A stretch of DNA of 11,407 nt from Rhodothermales bacterium (lineage in GTDB: Bacteria; Bacteroidota; Rhodothermia; Rhodothermales; UBA10348). Below are positions 1-6,933 of this stretch, one piece after another. The translations under genes were made by a program, and so were the position numbers. The notes under the pieces were generated by a model that made no database searches, was not told where the DNA came from, and saw only the letters and a list, made by a program, of their open reading frames with translations. The DNA lies in the NCBI GenBank assembly GCA_013003255.1, contig JABDJZ010000092.1, positions 1-11,407 of the forward strand. Direction: 5' to 3'. The first letter of the stretch is position 1. The number at the start of each line of letters is the position of its first letter.

Positions 1-156
1 ATTTCGGGCCGACAAACGCAGCCCTGGGAAAGAGTGAAATTCGGTATCGAGATTCGTGGGCGTCGTGGCGTAGGTGGTTGACGAAGATAGGGGACGGCCC
101 CGTTGCGCCTGTTGGCTGGTCCGGCCAATTCCTGTGGACGGCCAAGGTTTCCCGGC
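1..156. other. Left-edge segment without an assignable feature
   Basis: This stretch lies downstream of the site-2 protease stop codon. Several frames on both strands are open across it, which is expected for a short GC-rich piece, and none gives a product I recognise. A plus-strand frame starting at base 1 ends in TGA at 79-81 and could be the tail of a gene entering from the left, but the 26 residues are too few to judge. I see no convincing hairpin followed by a T-run. Confidence 0.4.
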
Positions 157-1245
157 CTACGGTATGTAGAGCGGCTTGAGCGAGAAGCAGAGCAGAAAAA
201 TGACCAGCGAAGCGTACGCCGCCCACCGTCTCCCGCGCGTCAGGGGCTCGGCCACCAGGACAGGCGGATGGTCCACCCGGATCAGGAATGCGATGAGTGC
301 ACACCAGATCAGCCACCCGGAATAGCCCAGGCGCAGCATCGATGGTCCCACCGCCGACGCAATGGCCGCAATCAACACGATGCCCAGCAGGGTCGGCGCA
401 ATGAGGTTCAGGTCCATGCCGAACATCCGCCACAGATAAATGAACAGGATGGCCGAAAGACCCGCCCAGATTCCGACTTCAGAGAGTAGCGATCCGGACC
501 GGAAATCCCCGGCTCCCTGGACGAAGCCGATGGCACCGCTGACCAGGAGCACGATGACAAAACCTCGGGCCAGACGGCTGTGCCACTTCGGGCCCACCAA
601 CGCATACAGGATGTGTCCGCCGTCCAGTTGGCCCACCGGAAGCAGGTTCAGCGCCGTGAAGAACAGGCCCAGCCATCCCGCAAACAGGTAGGGGTAGTGG
701 TACATCTCGTGCATCGGCGGCACATGCTCGACGAACTGGGTCATGAACCAGTACAGCGGGGTCTGGCCTACCACCAGAATGACGGATCCATCCTGCGGGG
801 TCGAGAGAATGCGGTCCGGAAGGGTCCCAAACTGGTTGATGTAGGCCTTCAGCGCCTCGTGGCCCGGTACGTCCAGGAGGTACTCCGGCCCCGGGAGTGT
901 GGCCAGCCCGTAGATCAGCACGCCCAGAGACACCACAAAACCGGCAATAGGGCCGGCCGCCCCGATGTCAAACAGCTTGCGCAGGGAGGGAATCTGCTCC
1001 CGGATTCGGATCACGGCGCCGAACGTCCCGATGCCATTGAACGGAAACGGGATGTAATACGGAAGCGAAGTGCTCACCCGGTGGTAGCGGGCGGCGAAGT
1101 AATGCCCGAACTCATGGACCGTCAGGAAGGCCAGCAGGGATCCGCCAAAACGAAGGCCGTCGAGCACGAAGTCCACGTTGACCCGCATCCCGAGGATCGA
1201 GACCCATCGGTCCATCTCGAGGTAGAGGTCGAAGCGGCCCACCAT
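157..1245 (-). CDS. M50 site-2 protease family integral membrane metalloprotease
   Basis: This is an intramembrane zinc metalloprotease of the site-2 protease family, which usually cleaves membrane proteins such as anti-sigma factors within the bilayer; its substrate here is unknown. Counting from the ATG at 1245 (362 aa), the zinc motif HEFGH lies at residues 44-48. The second signature lies at 200-211, with N200, P203 and the LDGGH aspartate D208. The family phrases GTFGA (73-77) and LFDIGAAGP (91-99) and a C-terminal DHPP are also present. Several hydrophobic helices surround these. It follows the aminotransferase as the last gene of the minus-strand cluster. The start is doubtful: the same frame upstream encodes a family-typical first helix (GLFILTLISTIWAG) reaching back to about 1300, but holds no ATG, GTG or TTG before a stop at 1423-1425. 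A CTG at 1381-1383 overlapping the aminotransferase stop is the best upstream candidate. Family assignment is firm; the 5' end is not. Confidence 0.9.
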   Translation of the reverse strand: MVGRFDLYLEMDRWVSILGMRVNVDFVLDGLRFGGSLLAFLTVHEFGHYFAARYHRVSTSLPYYIPFPFNGIGTFGAVIRIREQIPSLRKLFDIGAAGPIAGFVVSLGVLIYGLATLPGPEYLLDVPGHEALKAYINQFGTLPDRILSTPQDGSVILVVGQTPLYWFMTQFVEHVPPMHEMYHYPYLFAGWLGLFFTALNLLPVGQLDGGHILYALVGPKWHSRLARGFVIVLLVSGAIGFVQGAGDFRSGSLLSEVGIWAGLSAILFIYLWRMFGMDLNLIAPTLLGIVLIAAIASAVGPSMLRLGYSGWLIWCALIAFLIRVDHPPVLVAEPLTRGRRWAAYASLVIFLLCFSLKPLYIP

Positions 1246-1379
1246 GTTGCCGCCTGCCCAGATGGTTGAGATCAGGGTCAGGATGAACAGGCCGATGTGG
1301 ATCCCGTACCGATCCCGGGGCGGTGCGCTGCGGGGAACGGGCCAAGGCTCGACACCGCTGCTATGTTCGACGGGTTCGC

Positions 1380-2582
1380 TCAGGAGAGGGCGCCGAGCGC
1401 GGACGAGAACCGCTTCATGGCCTCAGCCAGGTTTTCCATCGACGCCGCGTAGGAGATTCGGAGTCCGGTCGGCTCACCAAACGCGTGTCCCGGGACCAGA
1501 GCAAGGTCAAACTCTTCCAGGAGGTAGAAGCAGAGATCCTCGGCGGAACTGATGGCTCGTCCGCCCGGTGAGGTCCGCCCGTAAAACGACGACACCTCGG
1601 GGAACAGGTAGAAAGCTCCATCCGGCTTCGGACAGGCCAACCCTTCGATTCCCGAGAGCTCGCCCAGCATGAAATCCCGTCGTTCCCGGAAAGCCTGTAC
1701 CATCGCGTCGATGATGGAATGCGGCATGGCCAGCGCGGCCTCCCCGGCCTTCTGCGAGATGCTGCTCGGCGCGGAGGTCAACTGGCTCTGGAGTTTCCCG
1801 ACCGCCTTGGCGATCTCGGGTGCTGCGGCCAGGTAGCCGAGGCGCCAGCCGGTCATCGCGTAGGCTTTTGAAAAGCCGTTCACTGTGACAGTCCGCCCCG
1901 CCATGTCTCCCAGGGAGCCCATCGAAACGTGCGGCACGCCGTACCGGATATGCTCGTAGATCTCGTCCGAAATCACATATACCTGCGGATGACGCCGGAG
2001 GACCTCGGCGAGCCCTTCCATTTGCTCCGGCGTATAGGTCCCTCCCGTCGGATTGGACGGCGAGCAGAGAATCAGGAGCCGCGTCTTCGGGGTGATGGAC
2101 GCCTCCAATTGCTCCGGCGTCAGGCGGTATCCGGACGCGACCGTGGTCCTGATCGACACCGGCGTTGCTCCCGCGAATCGCACCATTTCGGGATAGCTGA
2201 CCCAGTACGGGGCCGGGATCAGGACCTCGTCGCCCGGGCGGGCCAGCACGCTGACGGCCATGGCCACCGACTGCTTGGCTCCGTTCGAGCAGATGATGTC
2301 GTCAGCCGAAACATGGATTCCGTTGTCGCGCGCCAGTTTGTCCTGGATGGCGGCGCGCAGCTCAGGCGTTCCCTTGTTGTTGGTGTAATGGGTAAAGCCA
2401 TCGGCGATGGCCCGCTGGGCGGCCTCGCGAATGACATCCGGCGTATCAAAGTCCGGCTCGCCTGCTGATAGGCCGATTACCGGGCGACCGGCGGCACGGC
2501 ATTGCGCGGCACGGGCCGTCATCGCGAGGGTGGCGCTCGGCTTCATCGCCGAGACTCGATCATTGAACTCGATTTCAACCAT
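1380..2582 (-). CDS. aspC: PLP-dependent aspartate aminotransferase (class I/II)
   Basis: This cytoplasmic fold-type I aminotransferase probably interconverts aspartate/2-oxoglutarate and oxaloacetate/glutamate. Numbered from the ATG at 2582 (400 aa, normal for the bacterial I-gamma group), the visible residues are N177 in SNPTG, D206 and Y209 in SDEIY, the PLP lysine K239 in GFSKAYAMTG, R247 in GWRLGY, and the substrate-carboxylate arginine R375 in GLRISYA. The frame is open further upstream to 2726, but those 48 residues overlap coaD, are low-complexity Arg/Pro/Ser sequence and precede the normal family N-terminus, so I chose the internal ATG. It lies 28 bp after the coaD stop and its own TGA abuts the protease coding frame. 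Substrate preference (aspartate versus other amino acids such as prephenate or aromatic) cannot be read from the sequence, so the symbol is a family-level guess. Confidence 0.9.
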   Translation of the reverse strand: MVEIEFNDRVSAMKPSATLAMTARAAQCRAAGRPVIGLSAGEPDFDTPDVIREAAQRAIADGFTHYTNNKGTPELRAAIQDKLARDNGIHVSADDIICSNGAKQSVAMAVSVLARPGDEVLIPAPYWVSYPEMVRFAGATPVSIRTTVASGYRLTPEQLEASITPKTRLLILCSPSNPTGGTYTPEQMEGLAEVLRRHPQVYVISDEIYEHIRYGVPHVSMGSLGDMAGRTVTVNGFSKAYAMTGWRLGYLAAAPEIAKAVGKLQSQLTSAPSSISQKAGEAALAMPHSIIDAMVQAFRERRDFMLGELSGIEGLACPKPDGAFYLFPEVSSFYGRTSPGGRAISSAEDLCFYLLEEFDLALVPGHAFGEPTGLRISYAASMENLAEAMKRFSSALGALS

Positions 2583-2610
2583 TGCAGGCTCTGTCAACAC
2601 AAGCGGGGTC

Positions 2611-3114
2611 TTAAGGCTGGGAATCTGCCTGGGAGGTCTTCGAAAGCGCCCGGAGCACGGGCTCCGGAACGAAGGACGAAATGTCACCACCCCAGTGATG
2701 GATCTCCCGGACGATGGAGGCCGCAATGAGCGCGTGCTTCTCCGAGGTCATCAGGAAGACTGTTTCCAACCCCTCCGCGAGACGCCTGTTCGCGAAGGCC
2801 ATCCGGAATTCGAAATCAAAATCACTTACCTGACGAAGGCCCCGCACGAGTGCCAGAGCACCGCGATCCCGGGCATGGTCCACCAGCAGTCCCTCGAATG
2901 AAGCCACAGAGACGTTGGGAAGGTGCGTCACACACTCACGGATCAGGTCGCAGCGCTCCTCTACCGAGAGGAGGTGCTTCTTGCTGGTATTGACCGCGAC
3001 GGTAACCTCTACCTCGTCAAAGAGCCGGCTGGCGCGGGTCAGGATGTCCAGGTGGCCGTACGTGAACGGGTCAAAGGAGCCCGGGTACAGCGCCAGGTTC
3101 TTGTTCTCGGCCAT
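2611..3114 (-). CDS. coaD: Phosphopantetheine adenylyltransferase
   Basis: CoaD transfers AMP from ATP to 4'-phosphopantetheine, giving dephospho-CoA, the penultimate step of coenzyme A synthesis, in the cytoplasm. The 167-aa length is typical. The nucleotidyltransferase motif reads PGSFDPFTYGH (residues 11-21, with T18 and H21). The conserved RGLR is at 91-94, and the C-terminal signature around SIVREIHHWGGDISSFVP (133-150) fits the family. The ATG overlaps the rsmD stop by one base (TGATG) and is preceded by AGAGGA six bases upstream (plus-strand 3121-3126), one of the few clear ribosome binding sites in the window. The rsmD-coaD pairing is common across bacteria, which supports both calls. 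Confidence 0.97.
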   Translation of the reverse strand: MAENKNLALYPGSFDPFTYGHLDILTRASRLFDEVEVTVAVNTSKKHLLSVEERCDLIRECVTHLPNVSVASFEGLLVDHARDRGALALVRGLRQVSDFDFEFRMAFANRRLAEGLETVFLMTSEKHALIAASIVREIHHWGGDISSFVPEPVLRALSKTSQADSQP

Positions 3115-3677
3115 CAGGTGTCCTCTGCGATTTCTTCAGTGTCCGCATCGGGACGGAAGAAAGCAACGTTGGTCCGGCCATACCGGCGCTGGTCCACCAA
3201 CTGCGGATGCTCCTCATACTGACCCGGCTTGCCGTGTTCAAGAATCAGGATGCCGTCCGGCGTGAGGCGACTGAGCACCGCGTCAGGCAGGCTTTCGAAG
3301 TCCGGGTAGTCGTAGGGCGGATCCGCAAAGACCAAGTCAAACTGCGCGCTTGATCGCCCCAGCCAGGTCAAGGCATCCGCAGAGGCCACGCGCACCTGGT
3401 CGGAGATCCCCAGATGGTCTGCGTTCTGTCGGATGACGTCGGCTATCCGTGGGGACTTCTCCACCAGCAGCGCCTCGTCAGCACCTCGGGAGATGGCCTC
3501 GAAGGCCAGCGCTCCGGATCCGGCGAACAGGTCAAGCACGTTCAGACCCTCCAGGTCCACACGGCTGACGATCCAGCTGAAGACCGCTTCACGAACCCGG
3601 TCCGTAGTTGGTCTGACATCGAGCCCCTTCGGGATGGAAAGGGTGCGCCGTTTCAGGCTGCCCGCAATGATCCGCAC
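3114..3677 (-). CDS. rsmD: 16S rRNA (guanine966-N2)-methyltransferase RsmD
   Basis: RsmD is an S-adenosylmethionine-dependent methyltransferase that modifies G966 of 16S rRNA during small-subunit assembly. The 187-aa protein starts MRIIAGSLKRR and shows the family phrase RPTTDRVREAVF (22-33), the SAM-binding motif I LFAGSGALAFE (50-60), the acidic VEK after beta 2 (72-74) and the catalytic DPPY (119-122). Translation begins at GTG (3675-3677), whose first base is the last base of the preceding gene's TAG, so the two are probably translationally coupled. No strong ribosome binding site is visible. The stop overlaps the coaD ATG by one base. Confidence 0.96.
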   Translation of the reverse strand: MRIIAGSLKRRTLSIPKGLDVRPTTDRVREAVFSWIVSRVDLEGLNVLDLFAGSGALAFEAISRGADEALLVEKSPRIADVIRQNADHLGISDQVRVASADALTWLGRSSAQFDLVFADPPYDYPDFESLPDAVLSRLTPDGILILEHGKPGQYEEHPQLVDQRRYGRTNVAFFRPDADTEEIAEDT

Positions 3678-4552
3678 TAGAGCAGGGCGGCGCCCACGGA
3701 TGGGACGAATTCGGCCGCTGCGTAGTCCGGATCCAGGCTGTCCGGGTCCAATTCCAGAAGGCTGAGCGGATTCATCACCTGAACCCGGCCCGGGAACAGC
3801 ACTTCAATGGCCTCCGGCACGCGCAGGGACCCGAAGCAGAGCACGCGCGATACCTCGGCCGGCGTCCAGTTCATCTGCCCAAGGGTCTCGGTGATGTGGA
3901 AAACCGAATCTTCCAGGCTGGGCAGCCCGCGGGCATGCGTGGCATATCGCCAACCGGTACGGTCAAGGAGCGCCAATTCGAAGAGATTGTCGAAGTATCC
4001 GATGGCCAGTACACAGAGTCCGTCCACCAGGTTGACGCCTCCGAGCCGCACGACTTCTGCTGATGCTCGTAGCGCGGAGACCGCCTGCGCGTCCTCTGCC
4101 TGCAAATCCGCCACAATAGCGCCGAGGTTCTCAAGCACCACGGGCCGGATGGATGTCACATGGAGAAGTTCGGTGTCCCCCGACTGCGCAGCCGCGTCGG
4201 CACCGATTCCATTTCCGCTCTCGTTTGCGAATCCCAGCAGTCCGGCCTCGAAACTGACTGCGGGCACAGGATCCTCGCCGGAGTGCGCCGAGAAAAAGGA
4301 CCTGCAGAGCGGTGGGTGGAGTGCTGCACGGATCCGCCGTGAGTCCGAGGTACCCAACGCCTCCACGAGCGCCTCGCCTATGATGGCACGTTCCTGGTCC
4401 GCGTGTGGGTCGGTCAGACTTCGGTTAAGATCGAAGTCGAAGTCACACTGGCCCAGCCGGAGGAGTCGAAAACCGCGCTCGGACTCCTGAACCTCGGCAT
4501 ACCGAAGCGCCCGGTCAGAGAACGCAATACCTGCACTGGCTTGGGCGCCCAT
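3677..4552 (-). CDS. Degenerate PilM/FtsA-like (actin-fold) protein
   Basis: I infer an ASKHA (actin-like) fold resembling the type IV pilus protein PilM, from pattern only. Numbered from the ATG at 4552 (291 aa), three blocks fit. AGIAFSDRALRYAE (7-20) sits where PilM has its phosphate-1 strand pair. LCVLAIGYFDNLFELALL (179-196), followed by a THARG stretch, resembles phosphate-2. RVLCFGS (236-242) with a terminal FVPSVGAAL (282-290) resembles the adenosine strand and last helix. The acidic residues normally found in blocks 1 and 2 (DIG-type) are replaced by alanine (A10, A183), so ATP binding or hydrolysis may be lost. A TTG directly precedes the ATG at 4553-4555 and would add one residue. 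The gene lies 34 bp after a pilin-like gene and overlaps rsmD by one base. Alternatives are a lineage-specific protein of unknown function or a very divergent GspL/PilM scaffold. Confidence 0.6.
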   Translation of the reverse strand: MGAQASAGIAFSDRALRYAEVQESERGFRLLRLGQCDFDFDLNRSLTDPHADQERAIIGEALVEALGTSDSRRIRAALHPPLCRSFFSAHSGEDPVPAVSFEAGLLGFANESGNGIGADAAAQSGDTELLHVTSIRPVVLENLGAIVADLQAEDAQAVSALRASAEVVRLGGVNLVDGLCVLAIGYFDNLFELALLDRTGWRYATHARGLPSLEDSVFHITETLGQMNWTPAEVSRVLCFGSLRVPEAIEVLFPGRVQVMNPLSLLELDPDSLDPDYAAAEFVPSVGAALL

Positions 4553-4586
4553 CAAACTTTGTCCGACCCGGGAGATCCCGGATCCA

Positions 4587-5048
4587 TTACTCCCAGCTTG
4601 CCGCGTTCAGAAGCGTCACGTCCGGGGTGAGTGATCCAATTCGATCATCGGAATCAGGATCAGACAGGAGGTAGATGTTTACCTGAGAAGTGTCGTTCAG
4701 GGCGTATTCGAACTTCTTGCCCGTGCGGGGCGAGAAGATGAGCGAATCGAGAACGAAGCCGGCTCCGAAGATGGAATCCGTCTTGCTGACCATCAGCGAA
4801 TCCGACATGACCCACATATGGAGCGAGTCGATGGATCCAGGGAAGCGCTCGTTCTCCTGGCGGTAAGTGGACAGCGCGGTGCGCACCTGCTGCATGCGGT
4901 CACGGGTCATCCGGGTGATCTCACGCTGACGCTCCACGGCCTCATAGGGCTCCGTAATGGACACGTACAGGAAGTAACCGAGTCCAACGATTACAATCGC
5001 GAGAATTAACTGGATGGCCTTGTTTACGGCCTGGCTGCTTGCGGCCAT
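4587..5048 (-). CDS. Membrane-anchored pilin/GspG-like protein without a prepilin cleavage motif
   Basis: This 153-aa protein has one N-terminal membrane helix (about residues 11-31) after a short start, followed by a charged helical segment (about 35-62) and a small C-terminal domain. The segment ALSTYRQENERFPGSIDSL (58-76) and the ending NIYLLSDPDSDDRIGS (124-139) follow the pattern of GspG-type pseudopilins, where a helix leads to Y-x-x-[DE]-N-x-x-[FY]-P and the protein closes with a Tyr-x-Leu-Ser plus Asp-rich loop. It lacks the G/(F,M)xxxE prepilin peptidase site, so it is probably a fixed membrane protein rather than a processed pilin. PilN/PilO-like topology is an alternative reading. 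The gene heads the minus-strand cluster, directly upstream of the PilM-like gene, with a plausible promoter about 75 bp upstream. Function is unassigned. Confidence 0.65.
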   Translation of the reverse strand: MAASSQAVNKAIQLILAIVIVGLGYFLYVSITEPYEAVERQREITRMTRDRMQQVRTALSTYRQENERFPGSIDSLHMWVMSDSLMVSKTDSIFGAGFVLDSLIFSPRTGKKFEYALNDTSQVNIYLLSDPDSDDRIGSLTPDVTLLNAASWE

Positions 5049-5274
5049 TGTGCGTCGGGGGTGATGTGGTGGGCTACCGGAGCTGGGAACGTCACGGCCG
5101 GAACTCAGCGGACGCGATCAAGGAAAATATACGGGCATCTTCCGAAATACAACGCGGATCACGCCAAACTCAAAAGGGCTTCAAAACTCCACAGAGCCTT
5201 TATGGTATCACGAATCCGTTATGCTTCCTCCCTGTTAGGACAATTCCACCCCACTTTCGTTGCCCGGGCATTCG
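5049..5274. other. Divergent intergenic region between the pilin-like gene and pdxJ
   Basis: This 226-bp gap is the most AT-rich stretch of the left half and lies between divergent operons, so it should hold promoters for both. The minus-strand promoter is described separately. On the plus strand, TATGCTTC near 5220 is a poor match to the -7 box and no convincing partner lies upstream, so I do not call a pdxJ promoter. Open frames here have no recognisable product. Confidence 0.5.
5124..5152 (-). promoter_or_regulatory. Bacteroidota-type promoter for the minus-strand operon
   Basis: Read on the minus strand, TTG (5150-5152) is followed after 18 bases by TATATTTT (5124-5131). This matches the Bacteroidota primary sigma consensus of TTG near -33 and TAnnTTTG near -7 at seven of eight positions of the latter. 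It would start transcription about 70 bases upstream of the pilin-like gene. A reading as E. coli-type -35/-10 (TTGTAT and TATATT) gives only a 15-base spacer, which is less good. It is a prediction from sequence. Confidence 0.5.
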
Positions 5275-6000
5275 ATGACGCGCACCCGCCTGCTGATCAA
5301 CATTGATCACATTGCCACCCTCCGCAACGCGCGGAAGGAGACCTTTCCGGATCCCGTTCAGGCGGCGCTCCTCTGTGAATTGGGTGGTGCGGATGGCATC
5401 GTCTTCCACCTCCGGGAGGATAGGCGCCACATCACGGATCGTGATGTCCGTCTGCTTCGAAAGACGGTGCGTTCCAAGCTGGACTTCGAATTGTCCACAG
5501 CGGCAGAGATTGTCTCCATCTGCTGCGAAGTCGGTCCTGAACTGGCCACACTGGTGCCGGAGCGCCGTGAGGAGGTGACTACCGAGGGCGGTCTCGACGT
5601 CGTGGCGTCGCGCAAGCGCCTCGAAACCGTCATTCCACAGCTTCACGACGCCGGCATCCCCGAAGTCTCGCTGTTTGTCGATCCGGACCCGGAGCAGATT
5701 CGGGCTGCGGCTGACCTGGGGGCGGATGCTATTGAACTCCATACCGGCGACTTCGCGAACTCGCGAGGCGCCGAGCGGAAACAGGTCCTGGGCCGGCTGG
5801 CGGCCGGAGGAGCGCTGGCCCGAGAACTGGGCCTCGGCCTTCACGCAGGCCACGGCCTGGACTATGACAACTACGACACCTTTCAGGACGGCATGCCGCA
5901 CCTTGACGAGGTATCCATCGGTTTCGCCATTGTGGCGCGCGCCGTGTTCGTGGGCCTGGAGCAGGCCGTCCGCGACATGGCCTTCCTCGTTAAAGCCTAG
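5275..6000 (+). CDS. pdxJ: Pyridoxine 5'-phosphate synthase
   Basis: PdxJ condenses 1-deoxyxylulose 5-phosphate with 3-amino-1-hydroxyacetone 1-phosphate to make pyridoxine 5'-phosphate, closing the DXP-dependent vitamin B6 pathway in the cytoplasm. The 241-aa length matches the family. The opening LLINIDHIATLRNAR (6-20) is the classic signature. H45 in FHLRED, E72 in DFELS and H193 in HAGHGLDY sit at the same numbers as the active-site residues of the E. coli enzyme. The frame is open back to a TTG at 5260, but the ATG at 5275 gives the standard N-terminus. era follows three bases after the stop, so the two are co-transcribed. pdxB, another enzyme of the same pathway, lies just beyond era on the opposite strand. 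Confidence 0.97.
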   Translation: MTRTRLLINIDHIATLRNARKETFPDPVQAALLCELGGADGIVFHLREDRRHITDRDVRLLRKTVRSKLDFELSTAAEIVSICCEVGPELATLVPERREEVTTEGGLDVVASRKRLETVIPQLHDAGIPEVSLFVDPDPEQIRAAADLGADAIELHTGDFANSRGAERKQVLGRLAAGGALARELGLGLHAGHGLDYDNYDTFQDGMPHLDEVSIGFAIVARAVFVGLEQAVRDMAFLVKA

Positions 6001-6003
6001 CAC

Positions 6004-6891
6004 ATGACCGACCCGACAACCCATCGCTGTGGCTACGCGGCCCTTCTTGGCCGACCCAACGTCGGCAAGAGCACGCTCGTCAACCAACTCATCGGGCAGA
6101 AGGTCTCGATTGTTACGCGGAAGCCGCAGACCACCCGGACTCGGGTGCTCGGTATCCTGTCCGACCCCGGCTTCCAGCTGATCCTGCTGGATACCCCGGG
6201 TGTCATCAAGCCCAACTATGGTCTTCAGCGCAGCATGATGCGGACCGTGACCGCGGCCGTTCGAGATGCGGATGTGGTGCTTTTCCTGGCTGATGCCACG
6301 TTCGACACGCCCGACACCCTGTCTCTGGAATACCTGGGCGATAAGCCCGTCATCCTGGTTCTCAACAAGATGGATCGGATTCCCCAGGAGCAGGCGCTGC
6401 CTCTGGTTGAGGCCTACCAGGGCCACCGCGAGTTCGTGGATATCGTTCCGGTTTCAGCGCTGAAGGGTCACAACATCGACACGTTGCTGAAGGTGATCAC
6501 GAAACACCTCCCGCTCAGCCCTCCGATGTACCCCGAGGAAATGATCAGCGAGCACCCTGAGCGGTTCTTTGTGGCCGAGATCGTGCGGGAGAAGATCTTC
6601 GAGCGTTACCGGCAGGAGGTCCCATACGCCACCCAGGTCAACATCGTAGACTACACGGAGCGCGAGGGCGAGAAGGATGTCATTGAGGCCGAAATCGTGG
6701 TCGAGCGCGACAGCCAGAAAGGCATCCTGATCGGCAAGGGCGGCAAGGCACTGAAGGCTGTAGGCATGGCCGCCCGGGTGGACATCGAGGAATTCCTCCA
6801 GCGACCTGTCTTCCTGCGGCTGTTCGTAAAGGTGCGGGACGACTGGCGCAACAAGGACACCTTCCTGAAGAGCTACGGCTACCGGGACTGA
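6004..6891 (+). CDS. era: GTPase Era, ribosome assembly factor
   Basis: Era is a GTPase that binds the 3' end of 16S rRNA and checks maturation of the 30S subunit; it is usually essential and partly membrane-associated. The 295-aa protein shows every GTPase box: G1 GRPNVGKS (16-23), G2 around the TT of PQTTRTR (43-44), G3 DTPG (63-66), G4 NKMD (121-124) and G5 SAL (151-153). The C-terminal KH domain follows, with its GKGG loop at 244-247 and the family ending VKVRDDWRNKDTFLKSYGY (276-294). Only three bases separate it from the pdxJ stop, and there is no strong ribosome binding site, which suggests translational coupling to pdxJ. It converges on pdxB with 42 bp between the two stops. Confidence 0.98.
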   Translation: MTDPTTHRCGYAALLGRPNVGKSTLVNQLIGQKVSIVTRKPQTTRTRVLGILSDPGFQLILLDTPGVIKPNYGLQRSMMRTVTAAVRDADVVLFLADATFDTPDTLSLEYLGDKPVILVLNKMDRIPQEQALPLVEAYQGHREFVDIVPVSALKGHNIDTLLKVITKHLPLSPPMYPEEMISEHPERFFVAEIVREKIFERYRQEVPYATQVNIVDYTEREGEKDVIEAEIVVERDSQKGILIGKGGKALKAVGMAARVDIEEFLQRPVFLRLFVKVRDDWRNKDTFLKSYGYRD

Positions 6892-6921
6892 ACCGGTTGG
6901 GCCGCCGAAGCTAGACCGGTT
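6891..6921. repeat. Paired ACCGGTT motifs at the era/pdxB convergent junction
   Basis: AACCGGT (6891-6897) and ACCGGTT (6915-6921) are inverted copies that could form a 7-bp stem with a 17-base loop. Because ACCGGT is self-palindromic, they are also direct repeats 23 bp apart. The position between two convergent stop codons suggests a weak bidirectional transcription stop, but neither strand has a T-run after it, so an intrinsic terminator is not supported. Confidence 0.3.
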
Positions 6922-6933
6922 GCGCTGCCGGGC

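Noticed and set aside
580..1269. Plus-strand open frame of 229 codons opposite the site-2 protease
   Set aside because: The opposite strand has the HExxH and LDGGH motifs of an M50 protease, and this frame is low-complexity Arg/Gln/His sequence.
2583..2726. N-terminal extension of the aminotransferase by 48 residues
   Set aside because: It would overlap coaD by over 100 bases, is Arg/Pro/Ser-rich, and precedes the normal family N-terminus at the ATG at 2582.
3807..4490. Plus-strand open frame of 227 codons opposite the PilM-like gene
   Set aside because: Ser/Arg-dominated composition with no domain pattern; the minus-strand reading has a balanced composition and fits the operon with a one-base overlap to rsmD.
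5200..6426. Long minus-strand open frame (408 codons) opposite pdxJ and era
   Set aside because: It is fully antisense to two conserved genes with intact catalytic motifs; its composition (His/Gln/Arg-rich, no recognisable motif) is that of a complementary-frame shadow in GC-rich DNA.
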